In this document: in pieces, positions 42,723 through 51,662 of the stretch | Layout: each line of letters opens with the position of its first letter | Numbering within the stretch: the first letter of the stretch is position 1 | NCBI GenBank assembly: GCA_937958105.1 | Contig: CALFXJ010000025.1 | Coordinates: forward strand, 1-58,123 | DNA from: an uncultured Cellvibrio sp. | Lineage (GTDB): Bacteria > Pseudomonadota > Gammaproteobacteria > Pseudomonadales > Cellvibrionaceae | Direction: 5' to 3' | Length of the DNA stretch: 58,123 nucleotides | Notes under the pieces: generated by a model | Databases searched by the model: none | What the model saw: only the letters and a program-made list of their open reading frames with translations | Told to the model about the DNA's origin: nothing | Position numbers and translations under genes: made by a program

Positions 42723-42900
42723 GTTTGTACTTCTCAGAGAGTCCTGCAAATTAAGGTCACCATACCGCTCAAGGAACTGTTGGTGCTGATGTCTGGACCA
42801 GCTGACGGTCAGCTGAGATCTGCAAGGGCAAAGCCGTCTGCCGGAAAAAGAATTGTGATACTATGCGCGGCAATTTTGCGGATGATGGGGTTTACCTTCC

Positions 42901-43365
42901 ATGCACTGTCCCTTTTGTAGCGCCGAGGATACCAAGGTCATCGACTCCCGCCTGGTGGCTGAGGGTGACCAGGTCCGCCGCCGCCGCGAGTGTCTGTCCT
43001 GCCACGAACGATTTACCACTTACGAGATCGCCGAGCTGGTGATGCCGCGCATCATCAAGCAGGACGGTACACGTCAGCCGTTTGATGAAGACAAACTGCG
43101 GGCGGGTCTGCTGCGCGCGCTTGAGAAACGGCCGGTCAGTACGGAAGCCATTGAATCCGCCATCAACAGTATCAAGCACTTTCTGCAGGCAACTGGTGAG
43201 CGCGAAGTAAAATCCCTGACGGTCGGGGAAAAAGTCATGGAGCAGCTGCAGAAGCTCGACGAAGTGGCTTACGTCCGGTTTGCCTCGGTGTATCGCCGTT
43301 TTAAAGACCTGAATGAATTCCGGCAGGAGATCGATCGTCTCGAGCAACAACCGGATCACAAGTAA
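42901..43365 (+). CDS. nrdR: Ribonucleotide reductase regulator NrdR
   Basis: A 154-residue repressor with a zinc ribbon (Cys3, Cys6, Cys31, Cys34 in MHCPFCSAED and ECLSCHERF) and an ATP-cone domain (about 46-136) beginning PRIIKQDGTRQPFDEDKLRAG. It binds NrdR boxes in front of ribonucleotide reductase genes in response to dATP/ATP. It heads the riboflavin cluster, as in many gammaproteobacteria. The stop lies 7 bases before ribD. Confidence 0.96.
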   Translation: MHCPFCSAEDTKVIDSRLVAEGDQVRRRRECLSCHERFTTYEIAELVMPRIIKQDGTRQPFDEDKLRAGLLRALEKRPVSTEAIESAINSIKHFLQATGEREVKSLTVGEKVMEQLQKLDEVAYVRFASVYRRFKDLNEFRQEIDRLEQQPDHK

Positions 43366-43372
43366 ACCCTCT

Positions 43373-44500
43373 ATGCCGCTGACAGACACCGATCATACAT
43401 TCATGGCCCGGGCGCTGCGTCTTGCAGAGCGGGGGCTTTACACCACCATGCCCAACCCGCGGGTGGGATGTGTCCTGGTTAAAGATGGTGAGGTAATCGC
43501 AGAAGGCTGGCACTACCGGGCCGGGGAAGCCCACGCCGAGGTTCATGCCCTGCAGCAGGCAGGTGATCGGGCGCGGGGCGCGACGGCCTACGTTACGCTG
43601 GAACCCTGCAACCATCGAGGACGGACGGGTCCCTGCTCTGAAGCATTGCTGGCGGCCGGGGTTGTCCGGGTGGTATTCGGGATGGAAGATCCCAATCCAC
43701 AGGTTGCCGGCACAGGCCTTGAGCGACTGCGGGCAGCCGGCGTTGAAACTGATGGGCCTTTGCTGGAAGACGATGCGCGGGCGCTCAATCCCGGATTTCT
43801 CAAGCGGATGGGGCGCAGCCTGCCTTACGTACGCTGCAAGCTGGCGATGAGTCTGGATGGTCGGACGGCCATGGCCAGCGGTCAGAGCAAGTGGGTAACG
43901 GGCCGTAAATCCCGGGAAGACGTCCAGCGTCTGCGTGCCCGTAGCTGTGCCATCGTCAGCGGCATTGATACCGTCATCAGCGACAATGCCGCATTGACGG
44001 TACGCCCCGATGAGCTGAACCTGGTCAATGCGGATGATGCCGCTGTCCGGCAGCCTCTGCGGGTTATTCTGGATTCACGTCTGCGGTTGCCGCGCAGCGC
44101 AGAGCTGCTGCGCCATCCATCGCCCATCCTGCTCATTCACAATGGCGCAGCGGAAAATGCCGATCGTCTCACCGACTGGCCGGCCCATGTAGAGCTGCTG
44201 GCTTTACCGGATGCTCAGAGCCGGATTGATCTGCTGGCGGTCTTGCGTGAACTGGCACAGCGTCAATGTAACGAGGTGCTGGTGGAGGCGGGGGCGACCC
44301 TGGCGGGCAGCTTCCTCCGACGCGGTCTGCTGGATGAGCTGATTATTTACATGGCGCCGAAGTTACTGGGCAGCAGCGCGCGGCCATTATTTGATTTACC
44401 TTTAAATACCATGTCTGCCGCCTTACCTTTAAAGATCAGAGATATGCGCGCTGTTGGTGACGACTGGCGCATCACCGCAGTCCCGGATATGGAACACTGA
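43373..44500 (+). CDS. ribD: Bifunctional riboflavin deaminase/reductase RibD
   Basis: A 375-residue enzyme. The N-terminal deaminase has the zinc motif HAEVHAL (54-60) and PCNHRGRTGPC (78-88). The C-terminal reductase begins VRCKLAMSLDGRTAMASGQSKWVTG and holds the NADPH region EVLVEAGATLAGSFL. It carries out steps 2 and 3 of riboflavin synthesis. The ATG at 43373 gives the usual short N-terminus; an earlier in-frame start overlaps nrdR. Confidence 0.96.
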   Translation: MPLTDTDHTFMARALRLAERGLYTTMPNPRVGCVLVKDGEVIAEGWHYRAGEAHAEVHALQQAGDRARGATAYVTLEPCNHRGRTGPCSEALLAAGVVRVVFGMEDPNPQVAGTGLERLRAAGVETDGPLLEDDARALNPGFLKRMGRSLPYVRCKLAMSLDGRTAMASGQSKWVTGRKSREDVQRLRARSCAIVSGIDTVISDNAALTVRPDELNLVNADDAAVRQPLRVILDSRLRLPRSAELLRHPSPILLIHNGAAENADRLTDWPAHVELLALPDAQSRIDLLAVLRELAQRQCNEVLVEAGATLAGSFLRRGLLDELIIYMAPKLLGSSARPLFDLPLNTMSAALPLKIRDMRAVGDDWRITAVPDMEH

Positions 44501-44538
44501 GCGAGCGGCAGAACCGCAGGCAAACGTGCGAGGTTAGT

Positions 44539-45195
44539 ATGTTCACAGGCATCATCGAAGCAGTCGGCCAGGTTGTGGCTGTGCAACCACGCAATGGCGA
44601 TCTGCGTCTGCGTATCAAAACCGGCGGGCTGGACCTGGGCGACGTCCAGCTGGGTGATTCCATCGCGACCAATGGCGTGTGTCTGACAGTGGTGGAGCTC
44701 CCCGGCGATGGCTATTGGGCCGATGTGTCCCGCGAAACTCTGGATAACACCACGATTCCGCAGTGGGCGATAGGCCAGCGGGTTAATCTGGAAAAAGCGC
44801 TGACGCCCCAGACCCGGCTGGGAGGGCATATCGTCAGCGGCCATGTGGACGGTGTGGGTGAGGTGGTCAGTCGCCACCCGGACGCGCGCTCGGAACGGTT
44901 CCGGCTGCGGGCACCCAAAGGGCTTGCGCGCTATATTGCCCATAAAGGATCGATCACGGTGGACGGTACGAGCCTGACCGTGAATGCTGTGGATGGAGCA
45001 GAGTTTGAATTAAATATCGTGCCTCACACCCTCGCCCATACCATCATGGGCGATTATCAGCCCGGCTCGCTGGTAAACCTTGAGGTCGATGTGCTGGCGC
45101 GTTACCTGGAGCGCCTGATGCAGGGAGACAAGGCGGCGGAGTCCGGTGGCTCCGCCATTACCATGGAATTTCTTGCTCAACATGGCTTCATGTAA
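44539..45195 (+). CDS. ribE: Riboflavin synthase, alpha chain
   Basis: A 218-residue trimeric enzyme of two similar lumazine-binding barrels. It begins with the family start MFTGIIEAVGQV, repeats the pattern in HIVSGHVDGVGEV, and has SRETLDNTT and GTSLTVNAVDG. It joins two lumazine molecules to give riboflavin. The symbol ribE follows the Pseudomonas naming; E. coli calls the same gene ribC. A 38-base gap follows ribD. Confidence 0.95.
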   Translation: MFTGIIEAVGQVVAVQPRNGDLRLRIKTGGLDLGDVQLGDSIATNGVCLTVVELPGDGYWADVSRETLDNTTIPQWAIGQRVNLEKALTPQTRLGGHIVSGHVDGVGEVVSRHPDARSERFRLRAPKGLARYIAHKGSITVDGTSLTVNAVDGAEFELNIVPHTLAHTIMGDYQPGSLVNLEVDVLARYLERLMQGDKAAESGGSAITMEFLAQHGFM

Positions 45196-45239
45196 CTACT
45201 TTACTCATTAGCGATCTACTCGCCGTTAGAGACTGTGCT

Positions 45240-46361
45240 ATGCAACTGAATACGATTGATGAACTGATTGATGATCTGCGTCAGGGCAAGATGATTGTGC
45301 TGATGGATGACGAAGATCGTGAGAACGAAGGCGATCTGATCATGGTCGCCGAACAGGTGCGCCCGGAAGATATCAACTTCATGGCCACCCACGCGCGCGG
45401 GCTGATCTGCCTGACGCTGACACCGGAGCGCTGCAAACAACTGGGTTTGCCGTTGATGGTGTCCGACAACAAATCCCGTCATACCACTAACTTCACGGTT
45501 TCCATTGAGGCGGCCGAAGGTGTCACCACCGGTATCTCGGCAGCGGATCGTGCGCGCACTATTCGGGCGGCAGTACATCCGGAAGCCAAACCTCAGGATC
45601 TCGTACAGCCCGGCCATATCTTTCCGTTGATGGCTCAGCCCGGCGGAGTCATGAGCCGCGCAGGTCATACCGAAGCCGGTTGTGATCTGGCCCGCCTAGC
45701 CGGATTCTCTGCCGCTTCCGTACTGGTGGAGATCATGAATCCGGATGGCACCATGGCGCGTCGTCCCGACCTGGAAGCCTTTGCCAAACAGCATGGCCTG
45801 AAGATAGGCACCATCGCCGACCTGATTCACTACCGCGCGACCAAAGAACGCACCGTGGAGTGCATCAACACGCGCAACGTCGAAACCCTGTACGGGGAAT
45901 TCCAGCTGCACACCTACCGTGACCTCGCCCGGGGCGATCTTCATTTCGCCATGGTCAAGGGTGAGCTTAATGCAGCGGAGCCGACGCTGGTGCGCGTACA
46001 CGTGATGGATATCGCCCGCGACGTACTGTCGATGAAACGTTTCAGCCCCGAAGGCTGCAAGCTGTGGACTTACCATGAGGCATTGCAGCGGGTGAATCAG
46101 GAAGGCAAGGGCGTAGTGCTGCTCATCTGTCACGATGAAAGTACGGAAGAAGTGGAAGAGAGCATTGACTGGATGCTCTCCGGCCGCCCGCAGCGTCGTG
46201 CCAATGAGATTCTCTATAAGCAGGTCGGTACAGGCTCACAGATCCTGCGCGACCTGGGTGTGGGCAAGATGCGGGTCATGTCACTGCCCATGCGCTTCTC
46301 CGCCCTGTCAGGTTTTGACCTGGAAGTGGTGGAATACGTCAGCCCGGAAGACAACAACTGA
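45240..46361 (+). CDS. ribB: RibBA: DHBP synthase fused to a degenerate GTP cyclohydrolase II domain
   Basis: A 373-residue protein. The N-terminal 205 residues are a complete DHBP synthase: DDEDRENEGDLIM (about 23-35), ATHARGLICLTLT, the THTEAG-type text RAGHTEAGCDLARL, and the acidic end residues. The C-terminal part keeps the overall GTP cyclohydrolase II shape but lacks the zinc Cys triad (HSECLTGD...CDC) and the RGIG loop; in their place stand RVHVMDIARDVLSM and HDESTEEVEESIDW. So only the DHBP step is expected. A complete RibA lies at 49747. This split is known in Pseudomonas-type genomes. Confidence 0.92.
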   Translation: MQLNTIDELIDDLRQGKMIVLMDDEDRENEGDLIMVAEQVRPEDINFMATHARGLICLTLTPERCKQLGLPLMVSDNKSRHTTNFTVSIEAAEGVTTGISAADRARTIRAAVHPEAKPQDLVQPGHIFPLMAQPGGVMSRAGHTEAGCDLARLAGFSAASVLVEIMNPDGTMARRPDLEAFAKQHGLKIGTIADLIHYRATKERTVECINTRNVETLYGEFQLHTYRDLARGDLHFAMVKGELNAAEPTLVRVHVMDIARDVLSMKRFSPEGCKLWTYHEALQRVNQEGKGVVLLICHDESTEEVEESIDWMLSGRPQRRANEILYKQVGTGSQILRDLGVGKMRVMSLPMRFSALSGFDLEVVEYVSPEDNN

Positions 46362-46367
46362 CAACAT

Positions 46368-46397
46368 GTAGACCGGATCAGCCCAGCGTAATCCGAC
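46368..46397 (+). repeat. REP-like element, decayed copy after ribBA
   Basis: GTAG head and TAATCCGAC end are kept, but the left arm has changed (ACCGGATCA). It lies in the 147-base gap before ribH. Confidence 0.6.
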
Positions 46398-46508
46398 ACC
46401 AAGCCCAACCCCGCCCATGCGGTTAAGGTTGGCACTGATCAGGGCGAAACGCCCCCGAATACCGTAAACATCGGCCAGCTTGCAGCTGGCATTTTTTAAG
46501 AGGCCGTT

Positions 46509-46976
46509 ATGAGCATTAAAGTTATCGAAGGTGATTTCGCTGCAAGCCAAGGCAAATATGCATTGATCGTCAGCCGCTGGAACAGTTTTGTGGTGGAAAG
46601 CCTGAAAGAGGGTGCGCTGGATACCCTGCGCCGCCACGGCATTAAAGACGAGAACATCACAATCTACTACGCGCCCGGTGCGTTTGAATTTCCGGTGGTT
46701 GCCCAGAAGATTGCGGCCAAGCAGGAGTTTGATGCAATCATCGCCCTCGGCGCAGTTATCCGTGGAGGCACGCCGCACTTTGATTATGTGGCCGGGGAGT
46801 GCACCAAAGGCCTGGCCCAGGTTTCATTGAATGCCGGTGTGCCCATCACCTTTGGCGTATTGACCGTGGACTCTATCGAACAGGCGATCGAACGCTCTGG
46901 TACTAAAGCCGGCAACAAAGGTGTTGAGGCGGCCGCGACCGCGCTGGAGATGGTATCGCTGCTGGGCCGGATCTGA
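46509..46976 (+). CDS. ribH: 6,7-dimethyl-8-ribityllumazine synthase RibH
   Basis: A 155-residue enzyme that forms 60-mer or smaller shells. Family text: RWNSFVVESLKEGALDTL, APGAFEFPVV, and the catalytic GAVIRGGTPHFDYV. It joins DHBP with the RibD product. The gap before it has no FMN riboswitch that I can see. nusB follows after 82 bases with a weak hairpin between (46990-47014). Confidence 0.96.
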   Translation: MSIKVIEGDFAASQGKYALIVSRWNSFVVESLKEGALDTLRRHGIKDENITIYYAPGAFEFPVVAQKIAAKQEFDAIIALGAVIRGGTPHFDYVAGECTKGLAQVSLNAGVPITFGVLTVDSIEQAIERSGTKAGNKGVEAAATALEMVSLLGRI

Positions 46977-47058
46977 TCCTGTCACATTGCGCAATGGGTT
47001 CCGTTGCGCAGATCCATCCCCCACTATTATTCGCTGTTTGTTTTTCAGGTAAGACTTA

Positions 47059-47541
47059 ATGAGTAATTCCTCCGACGCTCCCGCCTACAAGGGTTCTACC
47101 GCTGCGACGCGCCGCATGGCTCGTCATTACGCCATGCAGGGGTTGTATCAATGGAAGATGGCGGGAGCCAGCATCAACGTAATCGAGGCGGAGTTTCGCA
47201 CCGACAACGATATGAAGAACGTGGATGTTGCTTACTTCCACGAAATTCTCCACGGTGTGCCCCAGCACCTAAGTGAGCTGGAAGCGCTTTTCTCGCCCTA
47301 CCTGCTCGACCGCGCCCTGCACGAACTGGATCCGGTCACCGAAGCGCTGTTGCGTATGGCGACTTATGAATTCAAATTCCGTCTCGATGTCCCATACAAA
47401 GTTGTCATCAATGAAGCGGTTTCCCTCGCCAAGAAATTTGGTGCGGAAGACAGCCATAAATTCATCAACGGTGTTCTCGACAAAACCGCTGCAGTGGTCC
47501 GTGCCATTGAGGTGAATGCTGACCGGGGCGCCCGCCGCTGA
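47059..47541 (+). CDS. nusB: Transcription antitermination factor NusB
   Basis: A 160-residue helical RNA-binding protein. N-terminal Arg-rich text AATRRMARHYAMQGLYQWK is the boxA-binding region; the C-terminal signature is VVINEAVSLAKKFGAEDSHKFINGVLDK. With NusE it binds boxA of rRNA leaders. It is followed by thiL 13 bases later, as is common. Confidence 0.96.
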   Translation: MSNSSDAPAYKGSTAATRRMARHYAMQGLYQWKMAGASINVIEAEFRTDNDMKNVDVAYFHEILHGVPQHLSELEALFSPYLLDRALHELDPVTEALLRMATYEFKFRLDVPYKVVINEAVSLAKKFGAEDSHKFINGVLDKTAAVVRAIEVNADRGARR

Positions 47542-47554
47542 TCCGCCGAATGCA

Positions 47555-48526
47555 ATGAACGAGTTTGAACTGATTCGCCAGTTTTTCCAGCGTGAGCAGG
47601 TGGAGCAACCACAGGCTGGCGTGATGCTGGGAATCGGTGATGACTGCGCCCTGCTGCAGCCGCCGGCGGGTCAACAGCTGGCGGTATCGGTGGATACCCT
47701 GGTGGCCGATGTCCACTTCCCCGCAGATGCCGACCCGGAGCAGATTGCCGAACGGGCACTGCGGGTCAACCTCAGTGACCTGGCTGCCATGGGGGCTGAT
47801 CCTTTGTGGTTTACTCTGGCGCTGACACTGCCGGCTGTTGATGAAGACTGGCTGCGCGGATTCAGTCGCGGCCTGTTCCGTGTCGCCCGGGCATTCAACT
47901 GCGCACTGGTAGGCGGAGACACCACCGCTGGCCCATTGAGTATCACATTACAGGTGATGGGGGCCGTTACGCCCCATCTTGCTTTACGGCGTGACGGCGC
48001 CAGTGCCGGCGATTACGTGGTGGTTACCAATTATCTTGGCGACGGTGCGGCTGCACTGGCGGTCATCCAGCAGCGGTTGCAGCTGGAGCCTGTCCATGAA
48101 ACCTACCTGCGCGAGCGTTTCTATCATCCCCGGCCGCGCCTGGAAGAAGCCAGGCTGCTGCGAGGACTCGCCAGTGCCGCGCTGGATATTTCTGATGGCC
48201 TGGTTGCCGACCTGGGCCACCTGTGTGCCGCCAGTGATCTGGCAGCTGTCATCGATGTGGAAAGCCTGCCTTTGTCACCGGCCCTGCAGGCCCTTGATGA
48301 TCTGGATCAGGCGCGTCGCTGGGCCCTGACTGGTGGCGATGACTATGAACTGTGCTTCACCCTTCCGCCGGAGAAGATGCCGGAACTGGCCATGCTGATT
48401 GCCGAGGGCAGGCTGCAGGCCAGCGTGGTGGGGGAGCTGGTTCCAGGACGTGGCGTAACCTGTGAATTGCAGGGTGAGCCTTATGAATTGACTCAACAAG
48501 GCTATCAACACTTCTCCCATGAATAA
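47555..48526 (+). CDS. thiL: Thiamine-monophosphate kinase ThiL
   Basis: A 323-residue AIR-synthase-fold kinase: N-terminal GIGDDCALLQ, the metal-binding NLSDLAAMGADP, GGDTTAGPLSITL, and the C-terminal ALDISDGLVADLGHL with TGGDDYELCF. It phosphorylates thiamine monophosphate to the active diphosphate. The ATG at 47555 is chosen because a start at 47516 would overlap nusB. Its end overlaps pgpA by 8 bases. Confidence 0.95.
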   Translation: MNEFELIRQFFQREQVEQPQAGVMLGIGDDCALLQPPAGQQLAVSVDTLVADVHFPADADPEQIAERALRVNLSDLAAMGADPLWFTLALTLPAVDEDWLRGFSRGLFRVARAFNCALVGGDTTAGPLSITLQVMGAVTPHLALRRDGASAGDYVVVTNYLGDGAAALAVIQQRLQLEPVHETYLRERFYHPRPRLEEARLLRGLASAALDISDGLVADLGHLCAASDLAAVIDVESLPLSPALQALDDLDQARRWALTGGDDYELCFTLPPEKMPELAMLIAEGRLQASVVGELVPGRGVTCELQGEPYELTQQGYQHFSHE

Positions 48527-48995
48527 TCCAACCTTAAAGGCCCTGCTGACCAACCCCAACCACTTTTTTGCCTTCGGCTTCGGCAGCGGGCTCGCTCCGC
48601 GGGCGCCGGGGACCTTTGGTACCTTGGCCGCTATTCCGATCTTCTGGCTCATTCAGGACCTCTCCTGGCCACTTTACCTTTCCTGGCTGGTCATCACCTT
48701 CGCTCTGGGGGTGCTCTGGTGCGATCGCAGTTCCCGCGCGCTCGGCGTCCACGACCATGGCGGCATCGTCTGGGACGAGATGGTGGGCTACTGGCTGACC
48801 ATGTTTTTTGCTCCCGCGGGCTGGCAGTGGATGCTGGTCGGATTTATCCTGTTCCGTTTCTTCGACATACTGAAGCCTTGGCCCATCGGAGCGGTGGACC
48901 GGCGGGTTCACGGCGGATTCGGGATCATGATTGACGATATACTGGCGGCAGTTTATGCCTGGGTATGTCTGCAGGCGCTGGCCTGGTTTATTTGA
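48519..48995 (+). CDS. pgpA: Phosphatidylglycerophosphatase A
   Basis: A 158-residue membrane enzyme: N-terminal GFGSGLAPRAPGTFGTLAAIP, the acidic motif GIVWDEMVGYW, and RFFDILKPWPIG and GIMIDDILAAVYA. It dephosphorylates phosphatidylglycerol phosphate at the inner membrane. The start overlaps the thiL stop, so translation is coupled. An aspartic protease gene follows after 19 bases. Confidence 0.94.
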   Translation: MNNPTLKALLTNPNHFFAFGFGSGLAPRAPGTFGTLAAIPIFWLIQDLSWPLYLSWLVITFALGVLWCDRSSRALGVHDHGGIVWDEMVGYWLTMFFAPAGWQWMLVGFILFRFFDILKPWPIGAVDRRVHGGFGIMIDDILAAVYAWVCLQALAWFI

Positions 48996-49014
48996 ATGAA
49001 GAAGGGACTTTCGG

Positions 49015-49689
49015 ATGCAACATTTTATTCAGCTCGCGTTGAGACGCATGATGAAGGCACCAGTACACCTGATGGTGCTCCTGTTGATGATTGCCCAGGG
49101 CGCAGCCGCCATGGACATCCAGGTACGGATGCTGGCACGCGGCAGTGCTCTGCTGGAGATTGACGGCAAGCAGCGGATGCTGCGCGAAGGCAACACCAGT
49201 CCCGAGGGAATACGGCTGGTTTCCAGTGATGGCAAGGCTGCAGTCGTGGAGATTGCCGGCAAGCGGCAGACGCTCACACTGACCAAACGTATCGCCGCCA
49301 GCTTTGTTGGTGCGGAGAAATCCGTGGTGCGTATCGCCAGTACTCACGGCGGGCACTACATCACGCCGGGCAGAATTAACGGGATGCCCGTTGAATTCTT
49401 TGTGGATACCGGAGCGACCAGCATCGCCATGAACTATCTGGTCGCGGAGCGCCTGGGCATTGATTACCGTGCCGGCCGCCCCGTTCAGGTCAGTACGGCC
49501 AACGGCATCAAGCAGGCTTACGAAGTCATCCTGAGTTCGGTATCAGTGGGCGACATTGAAGCCCACCAGGTCAAGGCGACAGTCAGCAGTACTGAATTTC
49601 CTGAGGTCATCCTGCTGGGCAACAGCTATCTGAGCAATGTGGATATGCGAGTGGATAACGGAGTTCTGCTTTTACAGTCCCGCCATTAA
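49015..49689 (+). CDS. Retropepsin-like aspartic protease, exported
   Basis: A 224-residue protein of the clan AA/TIGR02281 type. An N-terminal hydrophobic segment (about 17-31) is a signal or anchor. The single catalytic motif FVDTGATSIAMNY (Asp131) means it must act as a dimer. The end carries ILLGNSYLSNVDMRVDNGVLLL, the family flap-distal text. The family is linked to processing of other proteins in the periplasm; the target is unknown. Between pgpA and ribA. Confidence 0.85.
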   Translation: MQHFIQLALRRMMKAPVHLMVLLLMIAQGAAAMDIQVRMLARGSALLEIDGKQRMLREGNTSPEGIRLVSSDGKAAVVEIAGKRQTLTLTKRIAASFVGAEKSVVRIASTHGGHYITPGRINGMPVEFFVDTGATSIAMNYLVAERLGIDYRAGRPVQVSTANGIKQAYEVILSSVSVGDIEAHQVKATVSSTEFPEVILLGNSYLSNVDMRVDNGVLLLQSRH

Positions 49690-49746
49690 GACAATTTTCG
49701 CTGCACTATAGAGGATTCTTTGGGCAGTATTCATTGAGGTTCACGA

Positions 49747-50376
49747 GTGACCATTCGTTTTATTGAATCGTCCAAACTCCCCACACCCTGGGGTATGTTT
49801 GTGATGCACGGCTTCGCCGACGACTCCACGGATAAAGAACATCTGGTGTTGACCATGGGCGACATCAGCAGCGATGAGCCGGTGCTGGCACGGGTGCATT
49901 CCGAATGTCTTACCGGCGATGCCCTGTTCAGCCTGCGCTGCGACTGTGGACCGCAACTGCAGTCTGCCCTGCACAAGATCGCTCTCGCCGGACGCGGTGC
50001 GGTATTTTATCTGCGCCAGGAAGGGCGGGGCATCGGCTTGCTGAACAAGATCAAAGCTTACAAATTGCAGGACTGCGGCGCAGATACGGTAGAAGCCAAC
50101 GAGCGACTCGGTTTTGGTGCTGACATGCGCGACTACAGCATCCTCAAGCCTATGCTTGAACATCTGCAGATCAAGTCGCTGCGTCTGCTGACCAACAACC
50201 CCCGCAAGATCAAGGCGCTGCAGGATATGGGCATCAATGTGGTGGAGCGCCTGCCGCACCAGACCGGCCGCAACCCGCACAACGTCAAATACCTCGAAAC
50301 CAAGCAGGGCAAACTCGGCCATCTGTTCGATGTGGATATGGACGAAGCGCCCGCTGAAAATCCTCACCAAAACTAA
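49747..50376 (+). CDS. ribA: GTP cyclohydrolase II RibA, GTG start
   Basis: A 209-residue enzyme with all catalytic parts: zinc ligands Cys54, Cys65 and Cys67 in HSECLTGDALFSLRCDCG, the arginine loop RQEGRGIGLLNKIKAY, and NNPRKIKAL. It opens GTP to start riboflavin synthesis. The start is GTG with GAGG 7 bases before. It supplies the activity lost from RibBA at 45240. dapB follows after 17 bases. Confidence 0.96.
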   Translation: MTIRFIESSKLPTPWGMFVMHGFADDSTDKEHLVLTMGDISSDEPVLARVHSECLTGDALFSLRCDCGPQLQSALHKIALAGRGAVFYLRQEGRGIGLLNKIKAYKLQDCGADTVEANERLGFGADMRDYSILKPMLEHLQIKSLRLLTNNPRKIKALQDMGINVVERLPHQTGRNPHNVKYLETKQGKLGHLFDVDMDEAPAENPHQN

Positions 50377-50393
50377 CGATACTGGATTCTGTT

Positions 50394-51197
50394 ATGACCA
50401 TTCGCATTGCAATCGCCGGTGCCTCCGGCCGTATGGGTAAAGCGCTGATCGAAGCCGTATGCGCCAGCGAAGCCCAACTGACGGGCGCTGTTGTCCGCCC
50501 CGAAAGCTCCCTGGTTGGAGCCGATGCCGGAGAGCTGGCCGGCCTTGGCAAAAAGGGTGTGCCCCTGAGCGGAGATTTAGCGCAGATCATTGATCAGTTT
50601 GATGTCCTTATCGACTTCAGCACACCGGCCGCCACCTTGGCCAATGCCGCCTTATGTGCGAAGCATGGGAAAGGCATGGTTATCGGTACCACAGGGTTCA
50701 GTGCGGATGAAAAAGCGGAGCTGCTGGCGCATCAGAATAATATTGGCTTATGTCTGGCTGCCAACTTCAGCACTGGTGTGAACCTGTGCTTCAAACTGCT
50801 GGACATCGCCGCCCGCGTACTGGGTGACGATGTGGACGTGGAAGTCTACGAAGCGCACCATCGCCATAAGGTCGACTCGCCGTCAGGTACTGCACTGCGC
50901 ATGGGCGAAGTACTGGCCAACGCGTTAGGACGTGATCTGGACAAGGTCGCCGTCTATGGCCGCGAAGGCCAGATCGGTCCCCGTGACCGCGACACCATCG
51001 GCTTCGCCACCGTGCGCGGCGGCGATGTAGTGGGTGACCATACCGTAATGTTTATGGCGGACGGCGAACGCGTCGAGATTACCCACAAAGCCTCCAGTCG
51101 GCTGTCCTTTGCCCGCGGCGCTGTCCGTGCCGCGCAATGGCTCGTTCAACAAAATCCCGGCCTCTACGACATGCAGGATGTCCTTAATCTGCGTTGA
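50394..51197 (+). CDS. dapB: 4-hydroxy-tetrahydrodipicolinate reductase DapB
   Basis: A 267-residue oxidoreductase. The NAD(P)H site is IAIAGASGRMGKAL (about 5-18), the middle has GTTGFS, and the catalytic motif is EVYEAHHRHKVDSPSGTAL. It carries out the second step of the diaminopimelate/lysine pathway. It precedes carA, as in Pseudomonas, but a 609-base region of repeats and leader sequence separates them. Confidence 0.96.
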   Translation: MTIRIAIAGASGRMGKALIEAVCASEAQLTGAVVRPESSLVGADAGELAGLGKKGVPLSGDLAQIIDQFDVLIDFSTPAATLANAALCAKHGKGMVIGTTGFSADEKAELLAHQNNIGLCLAANFSTGVNLCFKLLDIAARVLGDDVDVEVYEAHHRHKVDSPSGTALRMGEVLANALGRDLDKVAVYGREGQIGPRDRDTIGFATVRGGDVVGDHTVMFMADGERVEITHKASSRLSFARGAVRAAQWLVQQNPGLYDMQDVLNLR

Positions 51198-51295
51198 TGC
51201 CAGTTGCGGTGAGGGACTCAACCACCTCCTCACCGCGCGCGATCGGTTCATGGCCCCGCAGCTCGGATTGATCAAGTCGGCCTGCTCCCGAACCC

Positions 51296-51437
51296 GCAGG
51301 TCGAATTAGCCCAAGCAACCTACACCCAAACCCGCAGGTCGGATTAGCGCAAGCAACCTGCTCCAAAAACCCGTAGGTCGAATTAGGCAAGCAACCTGCT
51401 CCCACCGTAGGTCGGATTAGCGCAAGCGTAATCCGAC
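51296..51437 (+). repeat. Cluster of one intact and three decayed REP-like elements
   Basis: Starts at 51296, 51334, 51373 and 51407. The first three keep the head G(T/C)AGGTCG and left arm but end in CAACCT(GC) in place of TAATCCGAC, so they cannot fold well. The fourth is intact. Spacing is 34-39 bases, which suggests tandem growth and decay. A further trace may begin at 51258. Confidence 0.75.
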
Positions 51438-51536
51438 ATGTCAGCCCCAGCCTGATCCCGTATGCCGGTGCAAGCGCAATCCCACATGCCGAAAAGTTTA
51501 TTCACAAGCCAAATGCCCAAATTGGGGCAATATCTA

Positions 51537-51566
51537 TTGGACACATCCAGCTCGCTCCCGTAGAAT
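51537..51566 (+). promoter_or_regulatory. Candidate carA promoter
   Basis: TTGGAC (51537-51542) and TAGAAT (51561-51566) with 18 bases between. Transcripts would start near 51573 and carry a leader of about 230 bases including the hairpin at 51623. Confidence 0.45.
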
Positions 51567-51622
51567 TCGCGGTCAGATTGTATTTGGCCCTAGCCGCGCC
51601 ACGGTCGCACGGAATTGAGTAT

Positions 51623-51662
51623 AAAAAGCGAGATGAAGCTGCGCGTTTCATCTCGCTTTTTT
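51623..51662 (+). terminator. Strong terminator-like hairpin in the carA leader, possible attenuator
   Basis: A perfect 15-bp stem, AAAAAGCGAGATGAA against TTCATCTCGCTTTTT, 9-base loop, and six T. It lies about 145 bases before the carA start and about 50 after the candidate promoter, so it could end most transcripts unless relieved. In Pseudomonas aeruginosa carAB is known to be controlled partly in its leader by pyrimidines; the mechanism here is inference. Confidence 0.7.

Noticed and set aside
46420..46508. TCAGGGCGAAACGCCCCC before ribH as an FMN riboswitch
   Set aside because: The first few bases resemble the start of an FMN riboswitch, but the conserved stems P2-P6 are missing and the stretch is too short.
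51296..51437. CRISPR array
   Set aside because: Four related units at 34-39 base spacing, but the units are decayed REP palindromes, spacers are only about 7-12 bases and themselves similar, and there are no cas genes.
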